DNA of 64,000 nt from Ephydatia muelleri (GCA_013339895.1 JABACO010000005.1:10873836-10937835), one strand, 5' to 3'; shown: positions 35,610-46,989, numbered from the stretch's first letter. Made by a program: numbers and translations. The notes: generated by a model not told the origin, from the letters alone.

Positions 35610-36032
35610 AAACAAACATCAGTCCTAACAAGATCTTTTTATCACCTTCGGAAGCAATTCATTACTTAAAACAAAAGCTTACATATAATGAAGTGGCCAG
35701 AAAGCAATAGGCCTGTGGTGAAGTACTGGAATGACTACAATTAAGCACACACTAATGTATCATTAACTCCAATACTCCTAAATCAAAGTTCGACTTGACT
35801 GTGATCTATTTTACATCTTGCAGCACTCTTTCAGGCGGGAGCATGTCGAATAGTTCAAGAGAGCTGACACTGAATCACCAACATAGCTACACACATGGTT
35901 CTTCCATCAGTGAGTCTCTACAAGGCTGAGAAGACATGAAGGTCAAGAACATAGAATTTTCACATATATACGTGTACATAAAACACATACATACATGTAC
36001 ATACACATACATGTATGCACACATATTTATAT
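35610..36032. other. Spacer without recognised gene
   Basis: AT-rich, ending in an ACATAC/ACATGT-rich tract. Confidence 0.4.
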
Positions 36033-36605
36033 ATATGGGACAGTTTCCAACAAAATTGCCCCTCAAAATTCCCTTGTGTTTGAATCGCTATAACTTCCAA
36101 ACGGTTAAGGCTATTGACTTCTTATTCTCAACACTTCATACTACACCACTTCTGTATGGTGAAATACGTTTTGGGGTATTGCAATTTCCCACTAGGTTCA
36201 ATCCCACCAAATACCTTTCAGTTCTCCTGTAATCAAATCGCTTTTAAAATTCGGTTTGTGGTAGTGAGGTTCCTGTACCTATCGCGGCAAATTGTGTCCC
36301 GCCATATCAAGCGGGAAAATGTGCATGTAGGGACCTCTCTATTTACAAACCGAATTTGAAGCGATTTAATTACTCCTACTGAAAGTTATGGTAGGTTTGA
36401 ACCCGGTGGGGTATTGGATGTTGCAATACTTGCACAGTCAAGTGCATGGCCCCCAAAATGTATTTTACTATTGAGAAATGGTGTGGTATGAAGTGTTGAA
36501 AATAGGAAGTCGAAGCGTTAAGTTATGAATTTTTATAACATTTTATAGTCATGGTATTATATAATTATATGTGATGGGCCGTTTTCGTGGAAACTGTCCC
36601 TTATA
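36033..36605. mobile_element. Foldback MITE-like element, copy 2
   Basis: Begins ATATGGGACAGTTTCC and ends GGAAACTGTCCCTTAT. The two halves are diverged inverted copies (TTCATACTACACCA against TGGTGTGGTATGAA; TATTGGATGTTGCAA on the right arm). Same family as 49388-50210. Confidence 0.8.
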
Positions 36606-36872
36606 CATGTACATGCATGTACATACACATATGGGGCAGAGAAAACATGGTAGTGTTCAAATGTTATAGTTGACACAAATCTTATGCACCTCAACTTAAA
36701 GTCGGACTAACTGTTGCAAAGTTAAAAGCTTTAATAAGGCAATACTTTTCAATGGGAAAGGTCAATAAAGTGCGTACCGCCAGTGTATGACTACATTTGA
36801 TGCTTCCACCGTTTTTATCAGACGTTACCATACACGTAGATAGTTTAGAGATCTATATGTGTAAGCTCTTAT

Positions 36873-37118
36873 CAGGCCCATAGCCAGGGGGGGATTCCCC
36901 CCCCCCGTCTTCTAGTTATGGTACTTATAAAAATGCGTTAGGCCCGAAGGTGTCTCGCTTTTCATATTTGGCCCGCTAAACGCGAGGGGGACCTGACGGA
37001 CTTCCCCCCCCCCGCCCCCCCCCTCGCTGTTGTATTTGGCCCCCCGGATAAATGCTTTCGGAAGTATTCGATTCCCCCCCCCCCCCCCCCCCCCCCTCAC
37101 TTCCTGGCTACGGGCCTG
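36873..37118. mobile_element. 246-bp TIR element (CAGGCCC[A/G]TAGCCAGG ends)
   Basis: Terminal CAGGCCCATAGCCAGG at 36873 is inverted as CCTGGCTACGGGCCTG at 37103-37118. The interior holds several long C-runs. CAGG ends suggest a hAT-type non-autonomous element, but an 8-bp target-site duplication is not evident. Confidence 0.65.
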
Positions 37119-39535
37119 TTTATATGTATTAACGCTCCGGTATATTACAGTTACACAACCATTTAGCGGACGTAGCTACTGTAATCATGTACGTGTCACA
37201 TTCATGCTAACCTAGGACTCTGAGACTTGCAAGATGCTTCCGTAAGAAGACTGGTTTGTTGTCATGCCCAGGCACTCCTGTGTCGATTCTATGAGTGGCA
37301 AACTCCTCTGTGTAATCGCCACCCTCCGTCTTTGCAACATATAATCCCAATTAGTGCCCACTCTTACAAGGGGTCATGGTAAGTCATGTATTATTGGTCA
37401 TTAATACAACATAAAAAAATAAAAAAAACAGGTCTGGGCACGACTGACGATAGGGTGGCACGTGATGATTGTGGTAGGCACATTGAATCTGGGGTGCATC
37501 TCACTAACCATTCAAGGGAAGTGCGATTTGAAGGCCCTAAGCTCTGAAAAAATAATGATAAATAAGTTCATTGATTACTCTCATGTAATCCGTGAGCAGG
37601 TAAGGAAATATCATTTGGTTTGGGAACTATTGATGACTGAATAAGGAAATGAGAAAAAATGAATGGACATTGGAAACCTTGCATAATTAATGTAGAAGTG
37701 CGGATATAGGTACTTAAGTTGCGAAAAACTACACCAAATATGTCAACCAGTCCCCACATTGCAAATCCGAGAGCAGCTAGTCAATATTTGTTTTTTTTCT
37801 GCAGTTAGCTGCAGTTTTCTGAATGCGTCCATACATTTGCTATGGACATTGAATTACGCAATGACCGAATACCGCGTAATCCTTTTGATCGCCAATTTCT
37901 CGATATGTTGTACCCCACCTTCTAAAAACAACTCGAAACTGCCTATCATCTAATTCCAGGCCTTTGTGGGTACACGTATACATGTACTGTACTAACGATA
38001 CAGTTGTTACTTTTTATTTCTAGTGCAATGGACACGATATCCCATTAAAGCACATCATGGATTTATACAAATAGGCCAAGGAGAAGAGTATGGGTTCAAA
38101 ACTGCTGGAAAAGCTAGCTAAATCAAGAGCACTTACTGTTGAAAGTATGAGAGTTGAGGTAAATCTTTAATGTTTGGTGGAGTTTGTCATCCATCATTAA
38201 GTGCATTTAGCTTCTCAGTGAAAGTTTGACCAAACCTAACCCTTTGGCATTATCACATGATCCATCTGTACAGGGAAACAGTGAGATTTGTGTCAATTTG
38301 ACTCCTTATATCGTGGAAATTTTCATCAAGCAGACAGATATCAAAAACCATTCAGACAACCATACCAATCTACAAATGACTTTTGCCTTAAAGTGAATGA
38401 ATAAACTCAGCTTTTTGTTGTTGTTAGACTTTGTAATTGTCTTGTAGTGTTATCAGATATGTTTTAGGTTCCCTGTATGGCTGGGTAAGAAGTGTGGAGA
38501 ACAGAGTTGGATTATCGGCAAGGTAATGCTGCCAAGTCTCCAAACACTTCTAGGATTGAGAATGACTGATAAATAATTGCATTTGCCTGTTGATAATGTT
38601 TGAGTTCTCTTTTGAGTGTGTTAATGTTCACAATCTCCATGCCAAAACTTTGTCAAGACCCATTTGAAAGATTTTTCAGCTGCCAGCATCAAAGAGGATC
38701 CATAAATAACAACCCTAGTGTATCAGAATTTTACAAAAACACACAGACAATTCCCAGCTAACAGCTTTTGCAGACCATTAATGAGAGGAAACTGTTCAAA
38801 CAATCATGCAGAAGAACTCCAAACATGCAAGATTAACCCCGAATTTTGCAAGAGGCTATCAAAGCAAAACCACTGCAGACACCGGTACAGATACTAAATT
38901 ATACACAACATACGTATACTCTGATTTACATGAATAATCCAAATGTGTTATCAGCCAGTATAAGTACACCTCCAATTGAAGTCAACTATTAAGAAAACCT
39001 CGATTCAATTAAAGACAATAATGCTTTGTTCTTTTTCTTCCGAGGATGTGAATTCTGCATGTCATTAGATTTTTTTTGCAGATTTCATTACACCTTTGGA
39101 TTTTTGAGTTGTTTTCTTGTTAAGCCAATTGAATTTCTCGATCCAGGTGCATAAGAGTATCCTCTTTTAGTCAACTTTGTCTACATTATTTTGAGACGTT
39201 CAGTTTCAATGTCTGCATGGAGCTGCAAGCATTGATCAATAAAACATAGCATCCAAATTTTCCATATTTATACACTTAAAAAGTGTTTTGTTGAATCCAG
39301 AAAAAATAGAATCTGAACCTGCGGCAGCAGGTTCAATATAGGATTGATTGAGGATTGATGAATATCATTAAAAAAACTTTACTCGCGTCTGGAGGGACAA
39401 CGGAGAAACGGATCGCTTATCTCTTTATCGCGATGGAACGAGAACTCAAAGATCTACAGTTCTACGTTTGTTCCGTGTCATAAAACGGTGTGCTTTTAGA
39501 GAAACAAACGAATTCCTGTTCCTCGTGCCCAGTCC
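37119..39535. other. Long stretch without recognised gene
   Basis: AT-rich. Small ORFs (37462-37644, 37759-37953) match nothing I recognise. No repeat array seen before 39550. Confidence 0.4.
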
Positions 39536-39548
39536 TAAAATAATTCTT

Positions 39549-39549
39549 G

Positions 39550-39582
<33 letters not shown>

Positions 39583-39597
39583 TTCTTCTTCTTCCTT
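39549..39597. repeat. (GTC)n / (TTC)n trinucleotide repeat
   Basis: About ten GTC triplets followed by TTC triplets. Confidence 0.95.
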
Positions 39598-39892
39598 AGG
39601 AAGGTATAACTCGAGCTACGAACGGTTTTGAATAACGGCAATAGCACCAATATCTTCGGAATTCACCTGCACGTTTCCTTTAAGGTCATATAGACACCTA
39701 GAAAGAGAAGTACCTCATGCGGTAGCAAGTTCTATATAGGAATTGGTATGAAGTTATTGCAGAAGTTTATTGTTGTTCAATGAAGTTATTTGTACAGCTT
39801 GCAGTATAAATATCGACTCCAACCTGCACGAAATTTATTTGGTGTTCCTATTATCGCAGTTTAATCGATACTTTGGCTAGTGAAGTTAATAA

Positions 39893-40390
39893 ATGCCGTC
39901 GCGTAATCAAAAGAAGAGATCTAAGCAACCAGCGGAATACCTTCTAAAGCAAGACGATATTTTATCACAAGAAAACAAGGCTAAAGCCCGAGCGCGCTAC
40001 AAGGCCGATCCCGAAAAGAAGAAGGCCTCTGTACGCGACAGCTACAAGGCCGATCCCGAAAAGAAGAAGGGATCTGTACGCGACAGCTACAACGCAGATA
40101 TTGAATCTAAGCAATCTGCTAAAAGGCAGCGATATCAAGAGGACCTCGAGGAGAACCGCGCTGCTAAAAGGCAGCGATACCAAGAGGACGTCGAGGACAA
40201 CGTGCTGCTAAAAGGCAGCGATATCAAGAGGACGTCGAGGAGAACCGCGCTGCTAAAAGGCAGAAATACGAGGACATTCAGCTGCCATTAAGGCATCTGA
40301 AAGGAATCGGTATTGGAATGACCCCGCTGTCCGATTGGCTAAACGTGCTGCCGAGAGGCAGGGGTCACCGAACTACCACTACCACCCAAA
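39893..40390 (+). pseudogene. YxADPEKKK-repeat protein, frameshifted
   Basis: ATG at 39893 opens a very basic frame with internal repeats: RARYKADPEKKKASVRDSYKADPEK followed by two copies of AAKRQRYQED. Near 40199 one base is missing relative to the preceding repeat (GACAACGTG against GAGAACCGC), and about 70 nt later another change is needed to reach SERNRYWNDPAVRLAKRAAERQ, which resumes the same repeat style and meets a GTATGT donor near 40392. Such Y-x-x-(N/D)-P-E-K-K repeat proteins are common, often transposon-linked, in sponge and cnidarian genomes. Function unknown. Confidence 0.5.
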
Positions 40391-40727
40391 GGTATGTCAT
40401 AGCATGTTGTATTGCACTAGCATTAAAAAAAACTATAGGAAGATGTGCATGCAACATGTGTACAGCACGCATGTAAGGGATCTGCACAAAACCATTCACT
40501 TCACATGTAAAGCATGCATGGTGACCCAACTGTTGTGTACAGTACAGTACATGTAGTCCTTTCTCCTTTGTGACCTGTCTATTGAATCTTGGGGTGTCAT
40601 CCTTAATCTGATGTACAAAAAGGCTTCCTTATCTGATGTATAACGGCAGCCCGCCTGCAACTGTGTATGAATTTAATTGCATTTGCTACAGTGAAAATTA
40701 CTGCTCTCTGTCATGTTGATTCAGATG

Positions 40728-41146
40728 AACTACGAAAGATTTTTTGAAGAGGAGTTGGAGGATGAAGTACATCCTCCAACTCCTCTTCCATTTACGCAGC
40801 CACCACCCCCGCCACTGCTGCTAGATGCAGTGCTGCCCCCCATACCGTCCGCCGCCAGCAGTAGCAGCAGCACTGCCTCCACCGCCAGCAGCAGCAGCAG
40901 CAGATCTGCCCCCACCACCACCAGCAGCAGCAGCAGAGCTGCCCCCACCTCCAGAAGCAGAAGCAGGAGCACCGCCGTTACCAGCACCAGCCCCACCACC
41001 AGCACTGACACCAGTGCCCCCACCACCACTTCGCCCCCCCGGCCGCTGCCACCACCACCCACATGGCTCCCGTGGCCAGAACGAGGCCGCCGCGGCCATC
41101 GAAGAGGCTGGGGGAGACAGAGACAACGAGGGCAAGGCCGAACGGT
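40728..41146 (+). CDS. Pro/Ala/Ser-rich low-complexity ORF, uncertain
   Basis: A possible exon follows an ATTCAG acceptor at 40727 and starts MNYERFFEEELEDEV, then runs into low-complexity sequence open in more than one frame (PPPPAAAAA in one, SSSS/TTT in another). It contains a perfect 19-bp hairpin at 40746-40788. Low complexity alone could keep the frames open, so reality as a coding exon is doubtful. Confidence 0.3.
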
Positions 41147-41266
41147 AAATAACATTAAGAACTCGTATACATATCATTTCTATTATTAAAATTTTAAAGC
41201 ACCCTCCCTCCTTTCGAAAATTTGTGACCACTTATATAATGACGCCAGAGGAAAAAACGTATGAAA

Positions 41267-41559
41267 CAAGTAAATAAAAACATTCTCTAACGAGAAAGTT
41301 GTTGGTATATAGGATTGACCAATGGTGGTGTAAAAGCACGGAAACAAGAGTGACATAAATTTGACTGGAACATTGAAATAGGCCTATATTTAGCACACTA
41401 ACGTTATAACAGTACATGCCTGAGTAATGGGCTAAATATAGGCCTATTTCAATTTTCCAGTCAAATTTCTGTCACACTTGTTTCCGTGCTTTTTACACCA
41501 CCATTGGTCAATCCTATATACCAACAACTTTCTCGTTAGAGAATGTTTTTATTTACTTG
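41267..41559. mobile_element. 293-bp foldback element
   Basis: Two arms of about 120 bp (CAAGTAAATAAAAACATTCTC... and its inverse ...GAATGTTTTTATTTACTTG) are nearly perfect inverted copies around a short centre. It carries no ORF. A piece of the same sequence recurs at 51295-51320. Confidence 0.85.
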
Positions 41560-42045
41560 CTTGCTTTAGTTGTTTTTGACACAATGTTTCCATAGCGTAG
41601 ACTGCCATGCACATAATGCTGTTTACAAAGCATACTCACCATGATCGATTATTTTGAGCCAGTCCTCTGAATCATCTTGTAGTTCATCCTCCACTTGAAG
41701 AATATCACCAAGATGGACAAACCAACAGCTGGTCTTTTAGATGATGTGACTTTTTAAGCTTATTCTGTAAGCTTCTAGGAATGTAACCTGCAGCAGCACT
41801 TCTTGTATCGTATGTCGGGGATTCACCCTCAGTAACGTACAGTCGAATGAGCATTAATAGGAAATGCAAGCATACCTTCAGCTATCCTTAAAGATACAAT
41901 TTGCAGTGTAATGGTAGAGAATAGGGTCAGGATCTGACTCCAACAAGTCAGTACAGATACAGATGTGTAGTGTAGCCATGTACTATTAGCGTACAGTTCA
42001 GTATCGACAGACGCAAAAATGGAAATAACATCTTTGCTTCACACT

Positions 42046-42300
42046 GGACATCAACAAGTAACACTGAAATCCGAAAGGTGCAATTTCAAGAAGGAGCTTC
42101 GAACTGTGGTGTGTATTCTATATCATTTGCTACTGATTTGGCATATGGCAACAACCCAGCTTGTCATGAGTATGAACAGACCAAGTTAAGGTTGCATTTT
42201 CTTGAATGGTTGTCTAGAAAACAGATTGCACCATTCCTGATGCAGTATTTAGCGATTCAAATTGTGACTGGAAATGCACCGTGTGTGTCAAAAGATGAGA
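42046..42300 (+). pseudogene. Ulp1-like (C48) cysteine protease fragment
   Basis: The frame gives VQFQEGASNCGVYSISFATDLAYGN, then EQTKLRLHFLEWL. This matches the C-terminal part of Ulp1/SENP-type proteases: Q, then the catalytic Cys in the NCG motif, then the R-x-H-x segment. The His and Asp of the triad would lie upstream and are not evident. In sponge and cnidarian genomes such domains often belong to transposons. Fragment only. Confidence 0.55.
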
Positions 42301-42489
42301 TGAAACGTCAGGGATATTCATGTACTGTACATAATTCACGAGTACGAGTCAGTACTGGTGTTTTGCATGTTGAAATGAATGTTGCCGCCTACTGTAGGAT
42401 AGTGTACTGATTTACATGTGTATTACCTGTAAACCTCATGCCATTCATTATCAAGTCTCAAATGGGATTTAGTTGCAGTTCACAAATTG

Positions 42490-42620
42490 TGCAACTAAAC
42501 TGTCATTGCGCAATTTAAACGGACCAAGCATAGATGTGCGCAACAATTCATAAGTTGTTGCGCATATTGTGAATTCACAAATTGCATTGCGCAGTTTATG
42601 AATTGCGCAATTAACAGCTG
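42490..42620. repeat. Cluster of TTGCGCA motifs
   Basis: Six near-palindromic copies of (A)TTGCGCA(A) or GTGCGCAAC within 130 bp, with alternating orientation. Confidence 0.7.
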
Positions 42621-42629
42621 CACACTGTG

Positions 42630-43630
42630 GTCATTATAATACAGGCACTTACCCCATAAAGCAACTGTGGCCGAGTGTGTGGACAAAGGCTGATGAAGAG
42701 GGAACACAGAGTGCTAAGACATTTGCAGCTGATCTGCAAATTGCTTTTAACATCACATCTATCCTTACTACATACGGATAACGCTCAAGTGTTTTTGCCA
42801 CTGCTATCAATGCAGAGATTTATCAGTGTAGCAGGAGTTCACCATAGGTGTGCGTTTGTATGGGAAGTACATACAAATTAAGGTATAGTATACACCTTAC
42901 ACCCTTCAATTGTATGTACTTTCCATACATGTACCTGTAGTATGCACCTTACGCGCTTTGTCACAACATCATTCAATGTCAGTGCAAAAGTTCATGTCAC
43001 AAAGCATACAGTTGCCAGAGTTCATCAACCAGGCCTCATGCTCATTGTGCATCGCTTGAATATTGCCAGCCTTCTCCAGTCTTCTCGCATGAGCCCTACC
43101 CACCATTGGCAAGCCAAACAATGTGACTGTCAGGAATGAGCTGGAAGCGTTAGTGTGTTCAAACATTCTGTCATAGCCATGCAGGCAGTCGACAGCTCAG
43201 CTCTAAACCCTTCAGAGAAACGAAAACAATGATATATACATGGTATAAAAACACTAAGCTTTACCTCTTTCATATGACCCTTCCATTCGATGCGGTGTAA
43301 TGAAGTTGCTGGAATAAGTATGGGTAGATGATCGAATAGCCAATAAAAATGGCGATTTTTTAAAGCGTTTGATCACCTGTTCAGAAAATTAGGCGATAAA
43401 CGCACCCAATACTACAGGTATCTAAGTAGCATACAGATTAGATTGTTTCTACGCGCTGAAATAAGTGATCCGTTTTCCAGCCACAAAACTGACACTTTTT
43501 TTGTACGGTAAGGCCACATGATTTTATATACAGTATGGCTTATAAGTGTCTATTAGCAAACCAATTTCTGGGCGGAGCCTAATTTCAATGAGAACAGCCA
43601 TCCGTGGTGGAACGTGCTGGACTGGGATCA
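42630..43630. other. Spacer upstream of the duplicated receptor block
   Basis: No gene recognised. A short segment (GTATGTACTTTCCATACA near 42908) is the inverse of 42860-42876. Confidence 0.35.
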
Positions 43631-43670
43631 ACTATAAACCAGCTTCTCTTGCGAAGGTCAGCGTACCACA

Positions 43671-43955
43671 TAGGGTAGATTAAGGTATCTTCGCCCTTTA
43701 CTTCAAACGCGGCGCCGAACCTTTGCACATACAGACAGACCCCGTGTAGTGTTATTTCGTTTTGTGCCGAGAGATCCACCCTTTACTTCAAACGCGGCGC
43801 CGAACCTTACCAAACATTTGTATCTCTCGGCACATACAGACAGACCCCGTGTAGTGTTATTCATTTTGTGCCGAGAGATGCAAACGTTTGGTAAGGTTCA
43901 GCGCCGCGTTTGAAGTGAACACTCCTCCCTGGCGAACATATTTTAATCTACCCTA
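43671..43955. mobile_element. 285-bp MITE in the upstream region of receptor copy 2
   Basis: Terminal inverted repeats TAGGGTAGATTAA (43671-43683) and TTAATCTACCCTA (43943-43955), with possible TA target duplication. The interior contains a direct repeat (CCTTTACTTCAAACGCGGCG) and an inverted copy of it. The homologous upstream region of copy 3 (about 61031-61040) has no such insert. Confidence 0.8.
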
Positions 43956-44447
43956 CGTTGTCCGTTGCTTTTTTTCTTTCTTATGTTTTCACACGACGAA
44001 CTTGCATAGCCCAGATATTATATAATAATATTCCTGATAGAACTACATCGTGCACGCCAACACTCCTAAATAAACATTAATCAGACGGGCAGGAAACCAA
44101 ACCCTCCTGTTGTCCACCCTTCTCCTTCTCAGTTTTCAAAACGAACCGCGCAGCCGGTACCTAAGCAACATGCTGTTAGCAGCGGATAATTAGAACCTGC
44201 GTCTTCAGAAGCCATAATTACAGGGTCCGTTCAAAATTTAGCTGTTGGTACTGAGAATGCCTTTCAAATTGCGTTACTCCTTTTGTGTTCTTGTGGTTTC
44301 TACAACTGTACATTCGGCATAATGTGTGAGCCAGCTCCAGCTCCAGTAATGCATGTATAAAGAGGTACTACACAGATCAGAGTTCATGTAATGCATTTGG
44401 AATGTGGTCTGCAAAAGCCTGAGCTAAAATGCGAGTCATGCTCAACA

Positions 44448-44531
44448 GTAAGCATTGTGTGCTGTATATATTAAAAATCACTTGTGCAAAATATATTAAA
44501 GGTGCTTCAATAATGTGTATTCCTTATACAG
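44448..44531 (+). other. Probable 5' UTR intron of receptor copy 2
   Basis: GTAAGCATTG donor at 44448 and TTATACAG acceptor ending at 44531. Both sites are conserved at copy 3 (donor about 61498, acceptor at 61580). The ATG upstream of the donor does not join in frame, so it would be UTR. Confidence 0.5.
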
Positions 44532-44541
44532 ATTCGTGGAA

Positions 44542-46848
44542 ATGCCTAAGTATCTGGTCTTCTTTATCACTACCATAGTACAGGTGTGGGGACAGAGGGA
44601 TTTCATTGGTTCAAAGTGCACACTACACATTTTGTCAGTCTTGCCATACCCCAAAGATACACCACCGTATAACACGGACTACAGTGACGGACCAGATATA
44701 GTACCGGCAGGATACCTAGCTGCTGAAATGATCAACAACAGGTCTGATATCCTCAAGGACTATTATCTTGAACTCATTGAGGGTCATGATGGATGTGGCA
44801 ATATAAAAAGCACTCCTGTGGAAAATTTGCTTGTCCAGAACATATTCTACAGTGGGAAGAACATAGTTGGCATTGCAGGACCACGATGTTATACTTCAGC
44901 TGCTGTAGCTGGATTAATCACTGCTAAAGACGGAATTGCATTAGTTAATGTTCATACAAGCAGTCTTTTCAAGTTAGGCAACAAAAACCTGTATCCTTAT
45001 TCATTTGGTGCCACACCCTCCATAGAAAGATTTGTAGAGGCATATGTTGCACTCATCAAATTAAACAAATGGAAACATGTTGGAATTTTATATCAAGATG
45101 ATGCAGGTGCCTACTCCGTGTTTGAGAGTCTGAATTCCAAATTGAGTCAGATGAGTGGCTATGTGATGTCATTCTCTTCAGTCATTACAGAGAGTTATCT
45201 ACCATTGGACTCACTGCAGGCATCATCAGCACGGGCCATTATTATGATTAGTGCCAGCTCCAATTTAGCAACAATGCTTATGTGCATAGCTTTCACCAAG
45301 GGTGCAGTATTTCCCCAGTATCAGTGGACATTTTTATACAATGAACCTGCAGAGATTGTTGACATTGCATTTGAATATGGAGGGACACCATTCAATTGCA
45401 GTCGTACCAATTTACTTCAGGCTCTGGAGAACTCAATTCTCATCAGTGTCGGTTTTGAACCACATTCAGGTGATTGGAACAAGACTGGCATATCAGGGTT
45501 AACATATCCTCAATACAAACAGGAGTATGCTAGAGCCATTGAACGCTATAACAATGGCTTTTATGGTCCACCTGTAAGAATTGCTAATACCACTTTGTGG
45601 GGTAACCCATTTCACGATGCTATTTGGATCTTGGCATTGGCCTTGAATGCTACTGATACAAGACTAAAGGAATATAATAAGAGCTTGTGTGACTTTACAT
45701 ATGGACAACCAAGTATGACACTTATGATTCAAGAAGAGATTTCAAGACTTGACTTTCTGGGTGTTGGTGGAAGAATTGTGTATAGTAACTTCAGTAAATT
45801 TACCCCAGGTATGGTCACAATGTGGCAAGTCATCTGGAACACCTTGCAGCCTTTGGGAAATTTTAATGAAGAGGATTTTTTACAGATTACAGCGCTGAAT
45901 AATGGCACTTTCCTTCATCTTCAAGAACAAAAATTCCAATTAAATTCAGCGCTATCAGTTATTTTCCTGATTTTTTCTATTATAGCAGTGATTTTCACAG
46001 CTGTATTTAATGTTCTAAATATAATCTTTCGACACCATGACTCAGTGAAGGCATCCAGTCATCGCCTGAACCACCTGGCCTATGCTGGGGTCTACTTACT
46101 GTCCATGTCTGTTATAATGCTGACACTAACAGAAGGATTTTCTCTCCGTCTATCTGTGAAGAACATTATTTGCAATGGTGTCCCTTGGGTGTCTTCTATC
46201 GGTTTTACTGCTGTTTATGCAACTGTGGCTGTCAAACTGTTTCGTATTTACAGATTGCTTATTGTAATGGTAGAAAATCTTCAAAAGCCTTCTGAAAGCA
46301 AAATGATGAGAGACTCAGTTCTGTTGGCAGCAATTGCAGCTCTTATTGTACCCGACATTGTGATATGTGCTGTGTGGCAATGTGTGGACCCTATTATTGT
46401 CAAATCGCTAACACTGATTCAAAAGGATAGGATTATAGCGGTTTATGTCACTTATGAATCCTGTTTTATGCACTCCAGTCGAAATCTTTTACCTTGGATG
46501 TTGTCCATTTTCATTTATAATGGTATTCTTTGCTGCATTGCAGCATTCCTGGCCTTTTTGACAAGATCAATTTCAATGAGGAATTTTCAAACTGGAAACA
46601 TTCTTCTCATATCAGCATTTCAGTTCATTTTATGTGGGGTAGCTTTACCAACACTTGCCATCTTGAACATAAATACCCCAGAGCATGCGAATTTCATCCT
46701 GTCAGTGTATGTTACAACGTGTGTACTGCTCATGTGTTCTGTGTACCTCTGCTTGTTCCTTCTGTTCCTCCCACCTCTTTACCCTATCATAAAGCATGCA
46801 TTATTGCATGCCAGACAGAGTCTGGAGCTGCCTGCACATGTATTATAG
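44542..46848 (+). CDS. GABA-B-like class C GPCR, copy 2
   Basis: 768 codons from ATG 44542 (MPKYLVFFITTIVQVWGQ, a signal peptide). The frame is open nine codons further upstream, but those run through the acceptor at 44531. The Venus-flytrap domain spans about 25-455 (YPKDTPPYNTDYSDGPDI, GPRCYTSAAVAGLITAKDG). Seven membrane segments lie in about 478-755, with the GABA-B hallmark AVWQCVDPI at the end of the fourth. The tail is about 20 residues with no coiled coil. There is no cysteine-rich domain. It is a clear paralogue of the copies at 16843 and 61585. The position where copies 1 and 3 have ATG GAT is GTG GAA here, so initiation is one or two codons later. No lesions are visible, so it is presumed functional. 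Ligand unknown. Confidence 0.9.
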   Translation: MPKYLVFFITTIVQVWGQRDFIGSKCTLHILSVLPYPKDTPPYNTDYSDGPDIVPAGYLAAEMINNRSDILKDYYLELIEGHDGCGNIKSTPVENLLVQNIFYSGKNIVGIAGPRCYTSAAVAGLITAKDGIALVNVHTSSLFKLGNKNLYPYSFGATPSIERFVEAYVALIKLNKWKHVGILYQDDAGAYSVFESLNSKLSQMSGYVMSFSSVITESYLPLDSLQASSARAIIMISASSNLATMLMCIAFTKGAVFPQYQWTFLYNEPAEIVDIAFEYGGTPFNCSRTNLLQALENSILISVGFEPHSGDWNKTGISGLTYPQYKQEYARAIERYNNGFYGPPVRIANTTLWGNPFHDAIWILALALNATDTRLKEYNKSLCDFTYGQPSMTLMIQEEISRLDFLGVGGRIVYSNFSKFTPGMVTMWQVIWNTLQPLGNFNEEDFLQITALNNGTFLHLQEQKFQLNSALSVIFLIFSIIAVIFTAVFNVLNIIFRHHDSVKASSHRLNHLAYAGVYLLSMSVIMLTLTEGFSLRLSVKNIICNGVPWVSSIGFTAVYATVAVKLFRIYRLLIVMVENLQKPSESKMMRDSVLLAAIAALIVPDIVICAVWQCVDPIIVKSLTLIQKDRIIAVYVTYESCFMHSSRNLLPWMLSIFIYNGILCCIAAFLAFLTRSISMRNFQTGNILLISAFQFILCGVALPTLAILNINTPEHANFILSVYVTTCVLLMCSVYLCLFLLFLPPLYPIIKHALLHARQSLELPAHVL

Positions 46849-46989
46849 TTTTAAAATTATGTACATCAATTTTATATGGGTGGTGTAATATTTGTTTTTT
46901 CATGCATCGATACTAAATTCATAAATTCTCTTGACTTTTGACAAGGTGATTTGGATTTATGGTTGGATAGTGCTGCAAAAGGTTAGGAA

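Noticed and set aside
44429..44447. Coding first exon of receptor copy 2 (upstream ATG before the conserved donor)
   Set aside because: Joining it to the acceptor at 44531 puts the receptor out of frame, so it is more likely 5' UTR.
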